Assembly (NCBI GenBank): GCA_002716645.1
Contig: PBBR01000007.1
Span: 8,531 to 20,195, forward strand
Direction: 5' to 3'
DNA length: 11,665 nt
Source of the DNA: Chloroflexota bacterium
Lineage (GTDB): Bacteria > Chloroflexota > Dehalococcoidia > UBA3495
Shown here: one piece after another, positions 1 through 6,920 of the stretch
Position numbering within the stretch: the first letter of the stretch is position 1
Layout of the letters: every line of letters begins with the position of its first letter
The notes under the pieces: model-generated
Told to the model about the DNA's origin: nothing
The model's input: only the letters and a program-made list of their open reading frames with translations
Database searches by the model: none
Translations under genes and position numbers: made by a program

Positions 1-635
1 GCTATAAGGGTAGAGCCATCGGCGAGCCACTCCCCGTTTATTACGGGCTCCATGGTTGCAGCTATACATATTATGATGTCAGAATTTCTGACAGTTTCTT
101 CCGCTGACGCTCCTGCTGTCACAGGCACTTGTAGTGCATCACTCATGTTTTCAGCGAATAGCTTCCTGCTAGATTCCGTCCGGCTGAAAGCTTTTATGTT
201 AGTAATGTTTCGGACTTTAGAAACTGCTTCTAATTGGGTTGCTGCTTGGTATCCAGTACCAATGATTCCAACTGTTACATCGGGATTGTGAGTCAAATAT
301 TTTGCGGCCACCGCGGTTGTTGCGCCAGTTCGTAGTTGCCCTAGCCGATTGGCTTGGGTATAGCATAAAAGTTTCCCTGTTTCGGCATCATAGAGGCTTA
401 CCTGAAAAGAATACTGTCCTTTTACAACAGTGTATGTCTTCACTCCTAGAACGCCCTCGTAAAATAAGCCGCCGCCCATAATTGCCAGCATTCCGCCACT
501 GGATATGATCTTTCTTCTTGGCAGATTAGAGGCTTCCCCGTTTCCATAATACGATTGCATAGACTCAATCTTTTCAATCATCTGATCCATGGATAATGTT
601 TCGGACACTTCGACATCACGTAGGAATATAGCCAT
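1..635 (-). CDS. Ornithine cyclodeaminase / mu-crystallin family protein (3' end beyond the window)
   Basis: The first 211 residues are present, and the C-terminal part lies off the left edge. Members are NAD(P)-dependent enzymes: ornithine cyclodeaminase, alanine dehydrogenase of the archaeal type, and ketimine or pyrroline reductases. Visible hallmarks are the substrate-side Lys in GVKTYT (about residue 66), the family signature RTGATTAVAAKYL (about 102-114), and a Rossmann loop GIIGTGYQA (about 123-131). The catalytic Asp of ornithine cyclodeaminase would lie beyond the edge, so true cyclodeaminase activity cannot be judged. The ATG at 633-635 is the first start after an in-frame TAA, and an AGGAG lies about 10 bases upstream of it. 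The gene follows the MFS carrier on the same strand with a 138-base gap, so it may be co-transcribed or use its own weak promoter. The family is secure; the substrate is unknown. Confidence 0.9.
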   Translation of the reverse strand, partial: MAIFLRDVEVSETLSMDQMIEKIESMQSYYGNGEASNLPRRKIISSGGMLAIMGGGLFYEGVLGVKTYTVVKGQYSFQVSLYDAETGKLLCYTQANRLGQLRTGATTAVAAKYLTHNPDVTVGIIGTGYQAATQLEAVSKVRNITNIKAFSRTESSRKLFAENMSDALQVPVTAGASAEETVRNSDIIICIAATMEPVINGEWLADGSTLI

Positions 636-669
636 GTATTAGAGTCTCCTATACGGGTGGTTTGGAACA

Positions 670-712
670 ACACTGTAACTGATAGTGTACCTGCGTGAGT
701 GCGTGGTAGCAA
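670..712 (-). promoter_or_regulatory. Possible promoter and dyad upstream of the ornithine-cyclodeaminase-family gene
   Basis: On the minus strand TTGCTA (707-712) stands 17 bases before TACACT (684-689), each matching four of six bases of the sigma-70 consensus. An inverted repeat ACACT-N9-AGTGT (670-688) overlaps the presumed -10 and could be an operator. This is pattern matching only. The rest of the 636-773 gap shows no terminator. Confidence 0.3.
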
Positions 713-773
713 TGACGTACGGTGTTAGCCAAGTAACGTGTCTGGGTCGCAATTGCACTGGTCAGTCTGTCAG

Positions 774-2303
774 TTAGTCTCCGCCGGTTGGCTGAGGTTT
801 GGGGTCAGCATCTTTACGTTTCTGCATGCTCTCTGGCATTTTTTGGAATGCTGCCACTATACTTCCTGATACCATTATCCATACAACTGCTATAGCTGCA
901 TATCTGAATCCTTCTCTGTAAACTGCCTGAAGATCACTAGGACTCAAGAACTCTATCGTAGCAGGAATGGCCAAGCTGACAACAGCTGCGCTAATGGTTG
1001 CCCCTACGGTGTGTCCCATTTGTCTAGTGGTTTCTAGCATTCCTGAAGCGAAGGCGGTACTCTCTGGTAGAGTGTTCATTACTAAGGCATTGTTTGCGGT
1101 GTTGAAAAGGTTAGATCCTATGTACGCTGGTAGCAAAAGTATCGGAATCCCCCATACTGGCACTACACCAGCGAAGAATCCTACTAGCACAAACCCCAAA
1201 GCTATTCCCATAAGTGCAGATGGTCGAAGCCACCTGGGGTTGTATTTGTCGTAGATCCAACCAGCTAAGGCAGGTAGGAATAATCCCATTAACTGGTTCG
1301 GCATTATAACTAGAGCAACTACGATTGGTGAATAACCTAGTCCGTTCTCTATAACGATTGGTATGAGCGTTGTAACCGCGAGCATGGACAGATGAAATGT
1401 GGTGTTGCTGTAAAGCGCCATGGAGAAGGCTTTCTGTTTGAAGTACTCGAACTGCACGAATGGTTCGCCGGTTCTGCCCTGTACTACTATAAATAGCCCA
1501 AGCAGGGCAAAGAATAATAGATGCATTGGAACGTGGTAGGCCAAAGCTTCGTTTGAAGTGAAGGTTTCTGCTCCTTCGTGAATATGCATTCCTGAGAGTA
1601 TTAGAGCCCCAAGCGTTGCAACCATAAGCACAGCTGCCACGTAATTAATGTTAATTGCTTTCACTGTGTCTTTGAATTGCTCTGCTTGGTATTTCAAAAG
1701 AGGGTAACTGTTCTTCATGGCCAGTAGGCCTATAGGAAGACTTGTTAGAAATACCAGTCTCCAGCTGAAGTACTGCAAGAAAATTCCAAATAATGCCAAA
1801 CCTATTAGAGTCCCCAGCCGAGCAGACACTACCATGACGGAAAAAGCTCTTCCTCTTTCGTTAGTATCAAATACCTGGGCTAGAATAGCATTAGCGTTAC
1901 CTGTGATCAGAGCGCCACCGAGTCCAACTACCCCACTCCATAGAATCAAAGTTAGTAAACTATTAGAGAATGCGGATAGGACACTGGCTACGGTCATAAG
2001 GATCGCACCGATGAAGTATATTCTGGCGTAACCGTACCGTTCTCCTAGTCGGGCGGCTAAAAACACGGTGCTACCTAGCATTAGCAACCGAATAACCACC
2101 ATCCAGGATGCTTGTGAAACTTCTACCTCGAAGTGCCTAGCAACAGAGGGTATTGTCATGGCAATGGGCATGCTGGACAGTTGGACGAGTAACTGGGTTG
2201 ATGCCAGGGCTATCATGCTTTCTTTGCGTTGGCGATCTGTGCCAAGCTCTCGATAGTGGCCTATGACGTTTAATCTGCGAAGTGTCTCTTTAAGTATGTC
2301 CAA
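774..2303 (-). CDS. MFS transporter, DHA2 (EmrB/QacA-like, 14-helix) type
   Basis: This is a 509-residue integral membrane protein with about 14 hydrophobic segments and a charged N-terminal tail of roughly 30 residues. That length fits the DHA2 drug:H+ antiporter branch rather than the 12-helix branch. Family marks are ASWMVVIRLLMLGSTVF in the first helix pair, a motif-A-like loop AARLGERYGYAR (about 83-94), and FSWRLVFLTSLPIG (about 179-192), close to the WR-F-NVPIG motif of DHA2 proteins. The antiporter motif C region (SARLGTLIGLALFG, about 160-173) lacks the usual Gly-Pro, so drug export is not assured. The start is a TTG at 2301-2303: an AGGTG lies four bases upstream, an in-frame TAA lies 18 bases upstream, and the next Met is residue 30. 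It follows the ferredoxin gene on the same strand after 91 bases. The substrate is unknown. Confidence 0.88.
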   Translation of the reverse strand: MDILKETLRRLNVIGHYRELGTDRQRKESMIALASTQLLVQLSSMPIAMTIPSVARHFEVEVSQASWMVVIRLLMLGSTVFLAARLGERYGYARIYFIGAILMTVASVLSAFSNSLLTLILWSGVVGLGGALITGNANAILAQVFDTNERGRAFSVMVVSARLGTLIGLALFGIFLQYFSWRLVFLTSLPIGLLAMKNSYPLLKYQAEQFKDTVKAININYVAAVLMVATLGALILSGMHIHEGAETFTSNEALAYHVPMHLLFFALLGLFIVVQGRTGEPFVQFEYFKQKAFSMALYSNTTFHLSMLAVTTLIPIVIENGLGYSPIVVALVIMPNQLMGLFLPALAGWIYDKYNPRWLRPSALMGIALGFVLVGFFAGVVPVWGIPILLLPAYIGSNLFNTANNALVMNTLPESTAFASGMLETTRQMGHTVGATISAAVVSLAIPATIEFLSPSDLQAVYREGFRYAAIAVVWIMVSGSIVAAFQKMPESMQKRKDADPKPQPTGGD

Positions 2304-2394
2304 CGTGCACCTGTTCCATTAATTAGTAACATGGTTAGGTTTTGCTATGTTTACTCGTCTCTAAGTTCGGGTCTGTGGGTCGTGATAAGGTGAT

Positions 2395-2634
2395 TTACTT
2401 ATAAAAGTCGCGGTTTTTGTTTAAATAATGGCGCCATTGTGGAGGGACTGTAAACTCGTCGAAAATAGCTTGTACTGGGCAAGCTTCTACACAGTATGCG
2501 CAGTCTATGCAGTCATCAGGGCTAATAAAATATTGGTCGGCTTCGTCGTTTGTGTGTATACAGTCTACTGGACATACGTTCAAGCATGAGGCGTCTTTGA
2601 CGCCGACGCATGGCTCAGTTATCACGAAGGCCAT
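2395..2634 (-). CDS. Short 7Fe ferredoxin ([3Fe-4S][4Fe-4S])
   Basis: This is a soluble electron carrier of 79 residues. The cysteine pattern is C9-x7-C17-x3-C21-P, then C42-x2-C45-x2-C48-x3-C52-P. By analogy with Azotobacter ferredoxin I, C9, C17 and C52 should hold the 3Fe cluster, and C21, C42, C45 and C48 the 4Fe cluster; C25 is an extra cysteine. The tail ending in FYK is typical of the short ferredoxin family found in Actinobacteria and Chloroflexota. A strong Shine-Dalgarno (GGGGAGG) precedes the ATG by five bases. It is first in the minus-strand run ferredoxin, MFS, OCD-family and is divergent from lysR, which suggests regulation by that LysR protein. No redox partner such as a P450, a Rieske oxygenase or a ferredoxin reductase is visible in the window. 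Confidence 0.93.
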   Translation of the reverse strand: MAFVITEPCVGVKDASCLNVCPVDCIHTNDEADQYFISPDDCIDCAYCVEACPVQAIFDEFTVPPQWRHYLNKNRDFYK

Positions 2635-2666
2635 ATGTACCTCCCCTGATTGTCATTACTAACTAT

Positions 2667-2695
2667 ATTCTCAATTTCCTGCTTTATTTTGTCAA
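2667..2695 (-). promoter_or_regulatory. Promoter for the ferredoxin gene
   Basis: On the minus strand a perfect -35 TTGACA (2690-2695) is followed after 17 bases by GAGAAT (2667-2672), four of six bases of the -10 consensus. Transcription would begin near 2660, leaving a leader of about 26 bases that holds the strong ribosome-binding site. The -35 overlaps the -35-like hexamer of the divergent lysR promoter. Confidence 0.55.
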
Positions 2696-2717
2696 GTAAT
2701 ATTATATGATATATTGT
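2689..2717 (+). promoter_or_regulatory. Probable promoter for the lysR gene, overlapping the ferredoxin promoter
   Basis: TTGTCA (2689-2694) is followed after 17 bases by TATTGT (2712-2717); TATATT at 2710-2715 is a better hexamer but has a 15-base spacer. The region is very AT-rich. The -35 occupies almost the same bases as that of the opposite promoter, so the two should compete for polymerase. Confidence 0.4.
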
Positions 2718-2738
2718 ATCGCAGAATACTAAGGGGTA

Positions 2739-2757
2739 AAGCATGTATCCGATGCTT
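2739..2757. promoter_or_regulatory. Perfect inverted repeat just before the lysR ribosome-binding site
   Basis: AAGCAT (2739-2744) and ATGCTT (2752-2757) are exact reverse complements separated by seven bases. The right arm abuts the likely ribosome-binding site AGAGG (2758-2762) of lysR. The repeat may be an autoregulatory operator, or in RNA a small hairpin next to the ribosome site. It does not carry T-N11-A at its centre, so it is not a textbook LysR box. Confidence 0.4.
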
Positions 2758-2772
2758 AGAGGATGTGATTAG

Positions 2773-3699
2773 ATGGAGTTGCGTGAACTAACTAGTTTTT
2801 ATCACGTTGCTAGGCTTAGGAGTGTCTCTAAGGCGGCTAATCGCCTAGAATTGGGTCAACCGACAGTAACTACCCACCTAAAAAAATTGGAAGACGAATT
2901 CGGTATAATCCTGTTTGATCGCATCAAAAGGCCTATCCAACTTACCTCGGATGGTCGTACCTTCTTGGAATTGATTACACCAATTGTCAGCAGTGTTGAT
3001 TCATTGAAAACCCACATGGATTACTCGGAACGGCGCGGGTCGTTTGTAGTCGGGGCTTATCCGGATCTGATTATGCATCACTTGCCAAATCCAATACGGA
3101 CTTTTTGGAAAGATTATCCAGACGTGAGACTAAAACTCGTTGCCCGGAGTTATTCTTCGCTGATCCAGCTAGTGAAATCAGGGGAAGTTGATCTGGCCAT
3201 TTGTACGTCTCCTAGCATGGAAGATACCACGCTAGAGTTCCGAAAATTGTTCGAATACAACATAGTTATGATGACACCACCAGGGCACGAGTTGTTAAAT
3301 AGACCTTCTATACTGCTCGAAGACGCTGCTCCTTGGCCTCTTATTCTAGCTGGTCCAGAGAGTCTTACTCGGAAGAGAGTGGAATCGGCGTTGAAAGAAC
3401 AATCAGTGAACTATGAAGTGGTGCTGGAGATGGACAACACTGAGTTGATTAAACAATACGTAGAGATAGGTATGGGTATTGCGATCGGAAGTGACTTCAC
3501 GCTTCATCCTGATGACCATGATAAGTTAGGAGTGGTCAGAATGGATCATATCTTTCCTGCCGCAGAGATAGGAATTTGCACATTAAAGGGTAAATTTATT
3601 GGACGAGCAGTTCGTAATTTTATCGATGCACTCGTCGAGGAGTTGGAAGGATTCCATCCAGAAGTGTCAGAATGGAATTTAAGTCCTAGAGGGCGTTAG
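2773..3699 (+). CDS. LysR-type transcriptional regulator
   Basis: At 308 residues it has the normal length for the family. Residues 1-60 are the winged helix-turn-helix: SVSKAANRLELGQPTVTTHL is the HTH, followed by KKLEDEFGIILFDRIKR and the wing PIQLTSDG. Residues from about 90 to 295 form the periplasmic-binding-protein-like effector domain, with the usual SGEVDLAICT strand and a late segment IGMGIAIGSDF. The protein should bind DNA as a tetramer and respond to a small co-inducer that cannot be predicted. ATG 2773 is preceded by AGAGG with a 10-base spacer. It is divergent from the ferredoxin/MFS/OCD-family run and 72 bases upstream of a second MFS gene, so either or both may be targets. The family is certain; the targets are inferred from position. 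Confidence 0.94.
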   Translation: MELRELTSFYHVARLRSVSKAANRLELGQPTVTTHLKKLEDEFGIILFDRIKRPIQLTSDGRTFLELITPIVSSVDSLKTHMDYSERRGSFVVGAYPDLIMHHLPNPIRTFWKDYPDVRLKLVARSYSSLIQLVKSGEVDLAICTSPSMEDTTLEFRKLFEYNIVMMTPPGHELLNRPSILLEDAAPWPLILAGPESLTRKRVESALKEQSVNYEVVLEMDNTELIKQYVEIGMGIAIGSDFTLHPDDHDKLGVVRMDHIFPAAEIGICTLKGKFIGRAVRNFIDALVEELEGFHPEVSEWNLSPRGR

Positions 3700-3771
3700 A
3701 TACGTTTGTTCGGCTTGATATAGACTGGATACGTAGCGTCCGGTGAGATATTCTCGATAACGTAAAACCGT

Positions 3772-5022
3772 ATGTTAGCAGCTGCTTTTAAGGGTCTCAA
3801 GGCGCGTCCTGGTGTATTTTATTTATGCACCACTATCTTTTTGACCAGCGTTGGTATGGGCGCTCTAGCGCCTATTTTACCCCTATTTACTGAATCAGAA
3901 TTTCTTGTCAATCGTACGCAAGTGGGAATAGCTGTCGGGTTATTTGGTATTAGCAGAATTTTCACTAGTCTACCGGCGGGATACTTAACTCAAAGATATG
4001 GCCGCAGGGTAGTACTTCAAGTAGGTTCTATCATCAGTGTAATCGGCGCAGTAATGGTGGCTTTCTCATTTTCGTATACGTGGCTGATTTGCTGGAGATT
4101 CATATCAGGGTTGGGATGGAGTGTTTATCTCACAGGGTCCTCCGTTTATTTGAGGGATGTTGCTAGTGTAGATAATAGAGCTAGATTCTTGAGTCTTCTC
4201 GAGATGAGTATATTAGCCGGACAAAGCCTAGGCCCTCTATTGGGGGGATATCTTGGAGATAGATGGGGATATAGGATTCCTTTACATATATCTGCCGTAT
4301 TTGTTGCACTGTCGTTTCTGGTGCTGCAATTTCTTGTGCCAGAAAGCAGATCAAGGATTTCAGTAACTTCGGAACCCCACGGTAATGAAACGCGAAAGGA
4401 ATCAAGTGAGGCAGGCGGTGATACAAGGGAACGGCAAGGATTACTGAGACTCCTCTTAAGCCCTGCATTCATATTTGTAGGGATGTTTACTTTAATGATT
4501 GTTGCTAACCGACAGGGAGGCCGGTTTAGCGTATTACCGCTATATGGAGAAAGCAAAGGGTTCACCGCGTCTCAGCTAGGGTCATTCATCAGCGTTACTC
4601 ATATACCCCAGTTCTTCACTACCATGCTGGCAGGTTTTCTGTCTGATAAGTTTGGTAGAAAATCAACGATAATACCTGCTGTTACATTGATAACTATAGG
4701 CCTTATGCTCTTTATATTCACAGATAATGTCCACAAATTAATATTGTCTGGCGTTTTACTAGGGTTAGGGGAAGGGTTGGCTGGGCCTCCCAGCTTGGCG
4801 TTTTTCGCTGATATAGCTCCACCCGGTCTCGAAGGAGTAACTATGGGGTTATATAGAACATTTGGTGGTGTTGGTTCTGCTATAGGAGCTTTGTTGCTTG
4901 GGGGGGTTGCTGATCTCGCTGGATTTGTAGCCTCACTGGTTGTGGATGCAGCTTTATTAATTTGCGCGGCGATAGGTGTCATGGTCTTCGTAAAAGAGAC
5001 TTTGAATAAGGAGAAAGCTTAG
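3772..5022 (+). CDS. MFS transporter, 12-helix DHA1-like type
   Basis: This is a 416-residue inner-membrane carrier with two six-helix halves. Motif A occurs in both halves: GYLTQRYGRR (about 70-79) and GFLSDKFGRK (about 288-297). The helix 5 region has a motif-C-like AGQSLGPLLGGYLGDRWGYR (about 149-168), typical of proton-driven antiporters. A hydrophilic, charged central loop (about 190-228) separates the halves. Export of a small molecule is the likeliest role, with unknown substrate. ATG 3772 has no clear Shine-Dalgarno; the nearest G-rich run (GGTGAG near 3740) is too far away, so translation initiation may be weak or the start slightly different. The gene follows lysR on the same strand after 72 bases and ends 28 bases from the convergent DUF951 gene. 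A heptamer GATACGT occurs twice in the upstream gap (3699-3705 and 3728-3734). Confidence 0.9.
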   Translation: MLAAAFKGLKARPGVFYLCTTIFLTSVGMGALAPILPLFTESEFLVNRTQVGIAVGLFGISRIFTSLPAGYLTQRYGRRVVLQVGSIISVIGAVMVAFSFSYTWLICWRFISGLGWSVYLTGSSVYLRDVASVDNRARFLSLLEMSILAGQSLGPLLGGYLGDRWGYRIPLHISAVFVALSFLVLQFLVPESRSRISVTSEPHGNETRKESSEAGGDTRERQGLLRLLLSPAFIFVGMFTLMIVANRQGGRFSVLPLYGESKGFTASQLGSFISVTHIPQFFTTMLAGFLSDKFGRKSTIIPAVTLITIGLMLFIFTDNVHKLILSGVLLGLGEGLAGPPSLAFFADIAPPGLEGVTMGLYRTFGGVGSAIGALLLGGVADLAGFVASLVVDAALLICAAIGVMVFVKETLNKEKA

Positions 5023-5050
5023 GAAGTGCTTTATTAGATTACTCTTCGGC

Positions 5051-5257
5051 TTAGCATGTGAGATAAGTTTCGCTATTTGACACGACTTCTTTTAGGCGAC
5101 GGCTTAATTGGCTACGAGACACCATAATTCTTCTTTTGCAATTAACACACAGCAATCCTATGTCAGTGCCTAATCTTGTTACTGTCCAGTCATAGTTCCC
5201 ACATGGATGGGGTTTTTTGAGACGTACTGTGGATCCAATTTCTATCAGCTGTGCCAT
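5051..5257 (-). CDS. DUF951 family protein
   Basis: This small protein of 68 residues matches the whole of the DUF951 family, which is widespread in Firmicutes and Chloroflexota and has no settled function. Diagnostic features are VRLKKPHPCG (residues 11-20), a W at 24, the RLGTDIGLLC stretch, and a CVNC pair (37-40) followed by RRIMVSRS. C19, C37 and C40, perhaps with H17, could bind zinc; this is inferred from spacing only. The ATG lies inside the 3' end of pyrF: the two frames overlap by 13 bases (5245-5257). The sequence AGGTAAGGG just before the ATG acts as ribosome site inside the pyrF coding region. Translational coupling to pyrF is therefore likely. DUF951 genes are often near translation or GTPase genes, so linkage to a pyrimidine gene is a less usual context. 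Confidence 0.9.
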   Translation of the reverse strand: MAQLIEIGSTVRLKKPHPCGNYDWTVTRLGTDIGLLCVNCKRRIMVSRSQLSRRLKEVVSNSETYLTC

Positions 5258-6081
5258 CCCTTACCTGCTTCATCTAGAATGGAGTTGATTTCGGATTTGA
5301 GTTCGAGAGTCTTTTCGCGAGCTACTCTTGGGTAATCTTTTCCAGAAGAGGCATATAATATTCCTCGGGAGGAACTGATAATCGCAGATCGGCCATGTGT
5401 GTCCACCCCGTATAATACGGATGCCTTGAGCTCGCCTCCTTGGGCTCCGATCCCTGGAATTAAAATTGGAGAGGCGGGGCATAAGTTCCTGACTATATTT
5501 AGTTGTTCGGGTACGGTGGCTCCTACTACAAGACCCAAATTGCCTTGGCCCCACTCTGTGGATTTAGTGGCTAAATGTTCGTATAACGGTTTGTTTGCTC
5601 CGTCAGTTTGCACTACCAGGTCTTGTAAGTCGCTTGACCCTGGATTGGATCCTCTACACCAAATGAATGCGCCATATCTTTCATCTGAAACGAAGGCCTC
5701 AACCGTGTCTTTACCACCCCAGGCGTTTATTGTTACTGCGTCAAACCCCCAGGTTTGGAACATCGCGTCGGCATATGCTGCACTAGATGGTCCGATGTCT
5801 CCGCGCTTACAATCTCCTATGATGATGACATCGGACGATTGGGACCTGATATGGTTTACAGTTCTTTCTAGAGCCACTAATCCGTCAAGGCCGAGGCATT
5901 CATAAAATGCGAAATTGGGCTTATAGGCACATACTAGGTCGGATGTGGCGTCTATTATAGACTGGTTGAATCTGAAGACGTCTTTTATAGGCATCTTCGT
6001 CAAATCAGGGTCCAGTCCAATGCATACTAGGCTTTTTGCTGAGTTAGTTGAATTGGCAAGCTTTTCTGAGAATGTTTTCAA
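5245..6081 (-). CDS. pyrF: Orotidine 5'-phosphate decarboxylase, type 2
   Basis: It catalyses the last step of UMP synthesis, OMP to UMP plus CO2, in the cytoplasm. At 278 residues it is of the longer type-2 subfamily found in Actinobacteria, Myxococcota and Chloroflexota. Motifs in order are GLDPD (22-26), AYKPNFAFYE (52-61, with K54), the catalytic DCKRGDIGPSSAAYA (90-104, with D90, K92 and D95), RGSNPGSSDLQD (143-154), GLVVGAT (183-189), LIPGIGAQGG (207-216) and the phosphate-binding Arg in SSSRGILYAS (236-245). One segment is odd: where most relatives read VNPYLG, this protein has INAWGG (118-123). The start is a TTG at 6079-6081, the only start after an in-frame TAA, with AAGG nine bases upstream. 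It overlaps DUF951 by 13 bases and is divergent from sfsA. No other pyr gene is in the window. Confidence 0.95.
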   Translation of the reverse strand: MKTFSEKLANSTNSAKSLVCIGLDPDLTKMPIKDVFRFNQSIIDATSDLVCAYKPNFAFYECLGLDGLVALERTVNHIRSQSSDVIIIGDCKRGDIGPSSAAYADAMFQTWGFDAVTINAWGGKDTVEAFVSDERYGAFIWCRGSNPGSSDLQDLVVQTDGANKPLYEHLATKSTEWGQGNLGLVVGATVPEQLNIVRNLCPASPILIPGIGAQGGELKASVLYGVDTHGRSAIISSSRGILYASSGKDYPRVAREKTLELKSEINSILDEAGKGWHS

Positions 6082-6124
6082 AAGTGTTAACCTTATCCGA
6101 AAAGATTATGGTCTCAAAAGGATA

Positions 6125-6159
6125 TGCATATTATATATGCAACGACTAATCGCTAACAA
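6125..6159 (-). promoter_or_regulatory. pyrF promoter with a dyad over the -10
   Basis: On the minus strand TTGTTA (6154-6159) is followed after 18 bases by a perfect TATAAT (6130-6135), placing the start near 6123 and giving a leader of about 40 bases. A perfect inverted repeat TGCATA-N5-TATGCA (6125-6141) covers the -10, so a bound repressor would block transcription; the dyad also lies upstream of sfsA. The promoter call is strong for pattern matching, while the operator role is inference. Confidence 0.6.
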
Positions 6160-6185
6160 TTTTGACACTATGGGACGCAATGACT

Positions 6186-6878
6186 ATGGACTTACCTAGG
6201 AACCTTGTGCCGGGTACTTTTATTCGCAGACTCAATAGGTTTGCAGCACTAATGGATGTAGGCGGTAATGAAGTGATGGTTCATGTTGCTAATTCCGGAA
6301 GATTAGGCGAGTTGTTGATTCCAGAGCACACAATGTGGCTTTCCCCAGTTGATTCCAGTCATCGTAAGACTGCATTCGACTTGGCGCTGGTCCAAATGGA
6401 AACGAATCTGTGTTCGGCAGATTCTAGATTGCCTAACTTTTTGATTGAGGAGGCAATACGTGGCAAACATATCCACGAATTCTGTGGGTATCCTGATATC
6501 AAGCGCGAAGTTTCTTACTCAGACAGTAGATTCGACCTGTTTTTGAAAAACGCAGAGTCTCACTGCTTTATCGAGACTAAATCAGTAACGCTTGTGGAAA
6601 ACAGAATCGCGTTGTTTCCAGATGCACCTACTAGTCGCGGAACGAAACATGTGAATGGACTGATTCGTGCAAAGCAGGAAGGCTATAGATCTGCTGTAGT
6701 GTTCATTGTCCAGCGCGAAGATGCTGATATGTGCAGAATACAAGAAGAATCAGACCCTGATTTTTACCATGCATTAAGCAATGCTATGCAATGTGGTGTA
6801 GACGTTTATGCTTATTCCTGCCGAGTATCGTTAACTGATATAAACATATCGAAGAGAATCCCCTTAGTGGAGATTTGA
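6186..6878 (+). CDS. sfsA: SfsA family protein (sugar fermentation stimulation protein homologue)
   Basis: The protein has 230 residues from ATG 6186, normal for SfsA. The N-terminal part has the OB-like signature LVPGTFIRRLNRFAALMDV followed by HVANSGRLGELL. The C-terminal part has the nuclease-like core SRFDLFL, then FIETKSVTLVENRIALFPDA, SRGTKHVNGL and the strand VVFIVQRED; the D117, E130, K132 trio resembles a PD-(D/E)xK arrangement. E. coli SfsA was described as a DNA-binding protein affecting maltose metabolism, but the biochemical role in general is not settled. Three in-frame starts exist: TTG 6162, ATG 6180 and ATG 6186. I choose 6186 because GGGA lies 10 bases upstream and homologues begin shortly before the LVPGT motif. 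It is divergent from pyrF and 42 bases upstream of the glycosylase gene. Confidence 0.92.
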   Translation: MDLPRNLVPGTFIRRLNRFAALMDVGGNEVMVHVANSGRLGELLIPEHTMWLSPVDSSHRKTAFDLALVQMETNLCSADSRLPNFLIEEAIRGKHIHEFCGYPDIKREVSYSDSRFDLFLKNAESHCFIETKSVTLVENRIALFPDAPTSRGTKHVNGLIRAKQEGYRSAVVFIVQREDADMCRIQEESDPDFYHALSNAMQCGVDVYAYSCRVSLTDINISKRIPLVEI

Positions 6879-6920
6879 TTGCGACTCAGACAATAGGATT
6901 TTGGCCGTGGTGTTGAGTGT

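Noticed and set aside
52..291. Plus-strand open frame of 79 codons
   Set aside because: It is antisense to the well-supported ornithine-cyclodeaminase-family gene, has no ribosome site and no recognisable motif.
2698..2722. AT-rich palindrome between ferredoxin and lysR
   Set aside because: The ATATTATATGATATAT stretch is only partly symmetric and is more simply part of an AT-rich promoter.
4146..4982. Several minus-strand open frames under the second MFS gene
   Set aside because: They are low-complexity antisense shadows of hydrophobic coding sequence, rich in Pro, Asn and Ser and without family motifs.
5014..5032. AAAGC-N9-GCTTT stem at the end of the second MFS gene as a terminator
   Set aside because: Five weak pairs with no GC-rich stem and no U-run; too feeble to call.
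5399..5905. Plus-strand open frame of 168 codons opposite pyrF
   Set aside because: pyrF on the other strand has all its catalytic motifs in frame, and this product has no domain features.
6162..6190. TTGACA-N17-TATGGA as an sfsA promoter
   Set aside because: Transcription would start after the likely ATG, and the -10 is poor. TTG 6162 is itself an in-frame possible start codon, so the match is probably chance.
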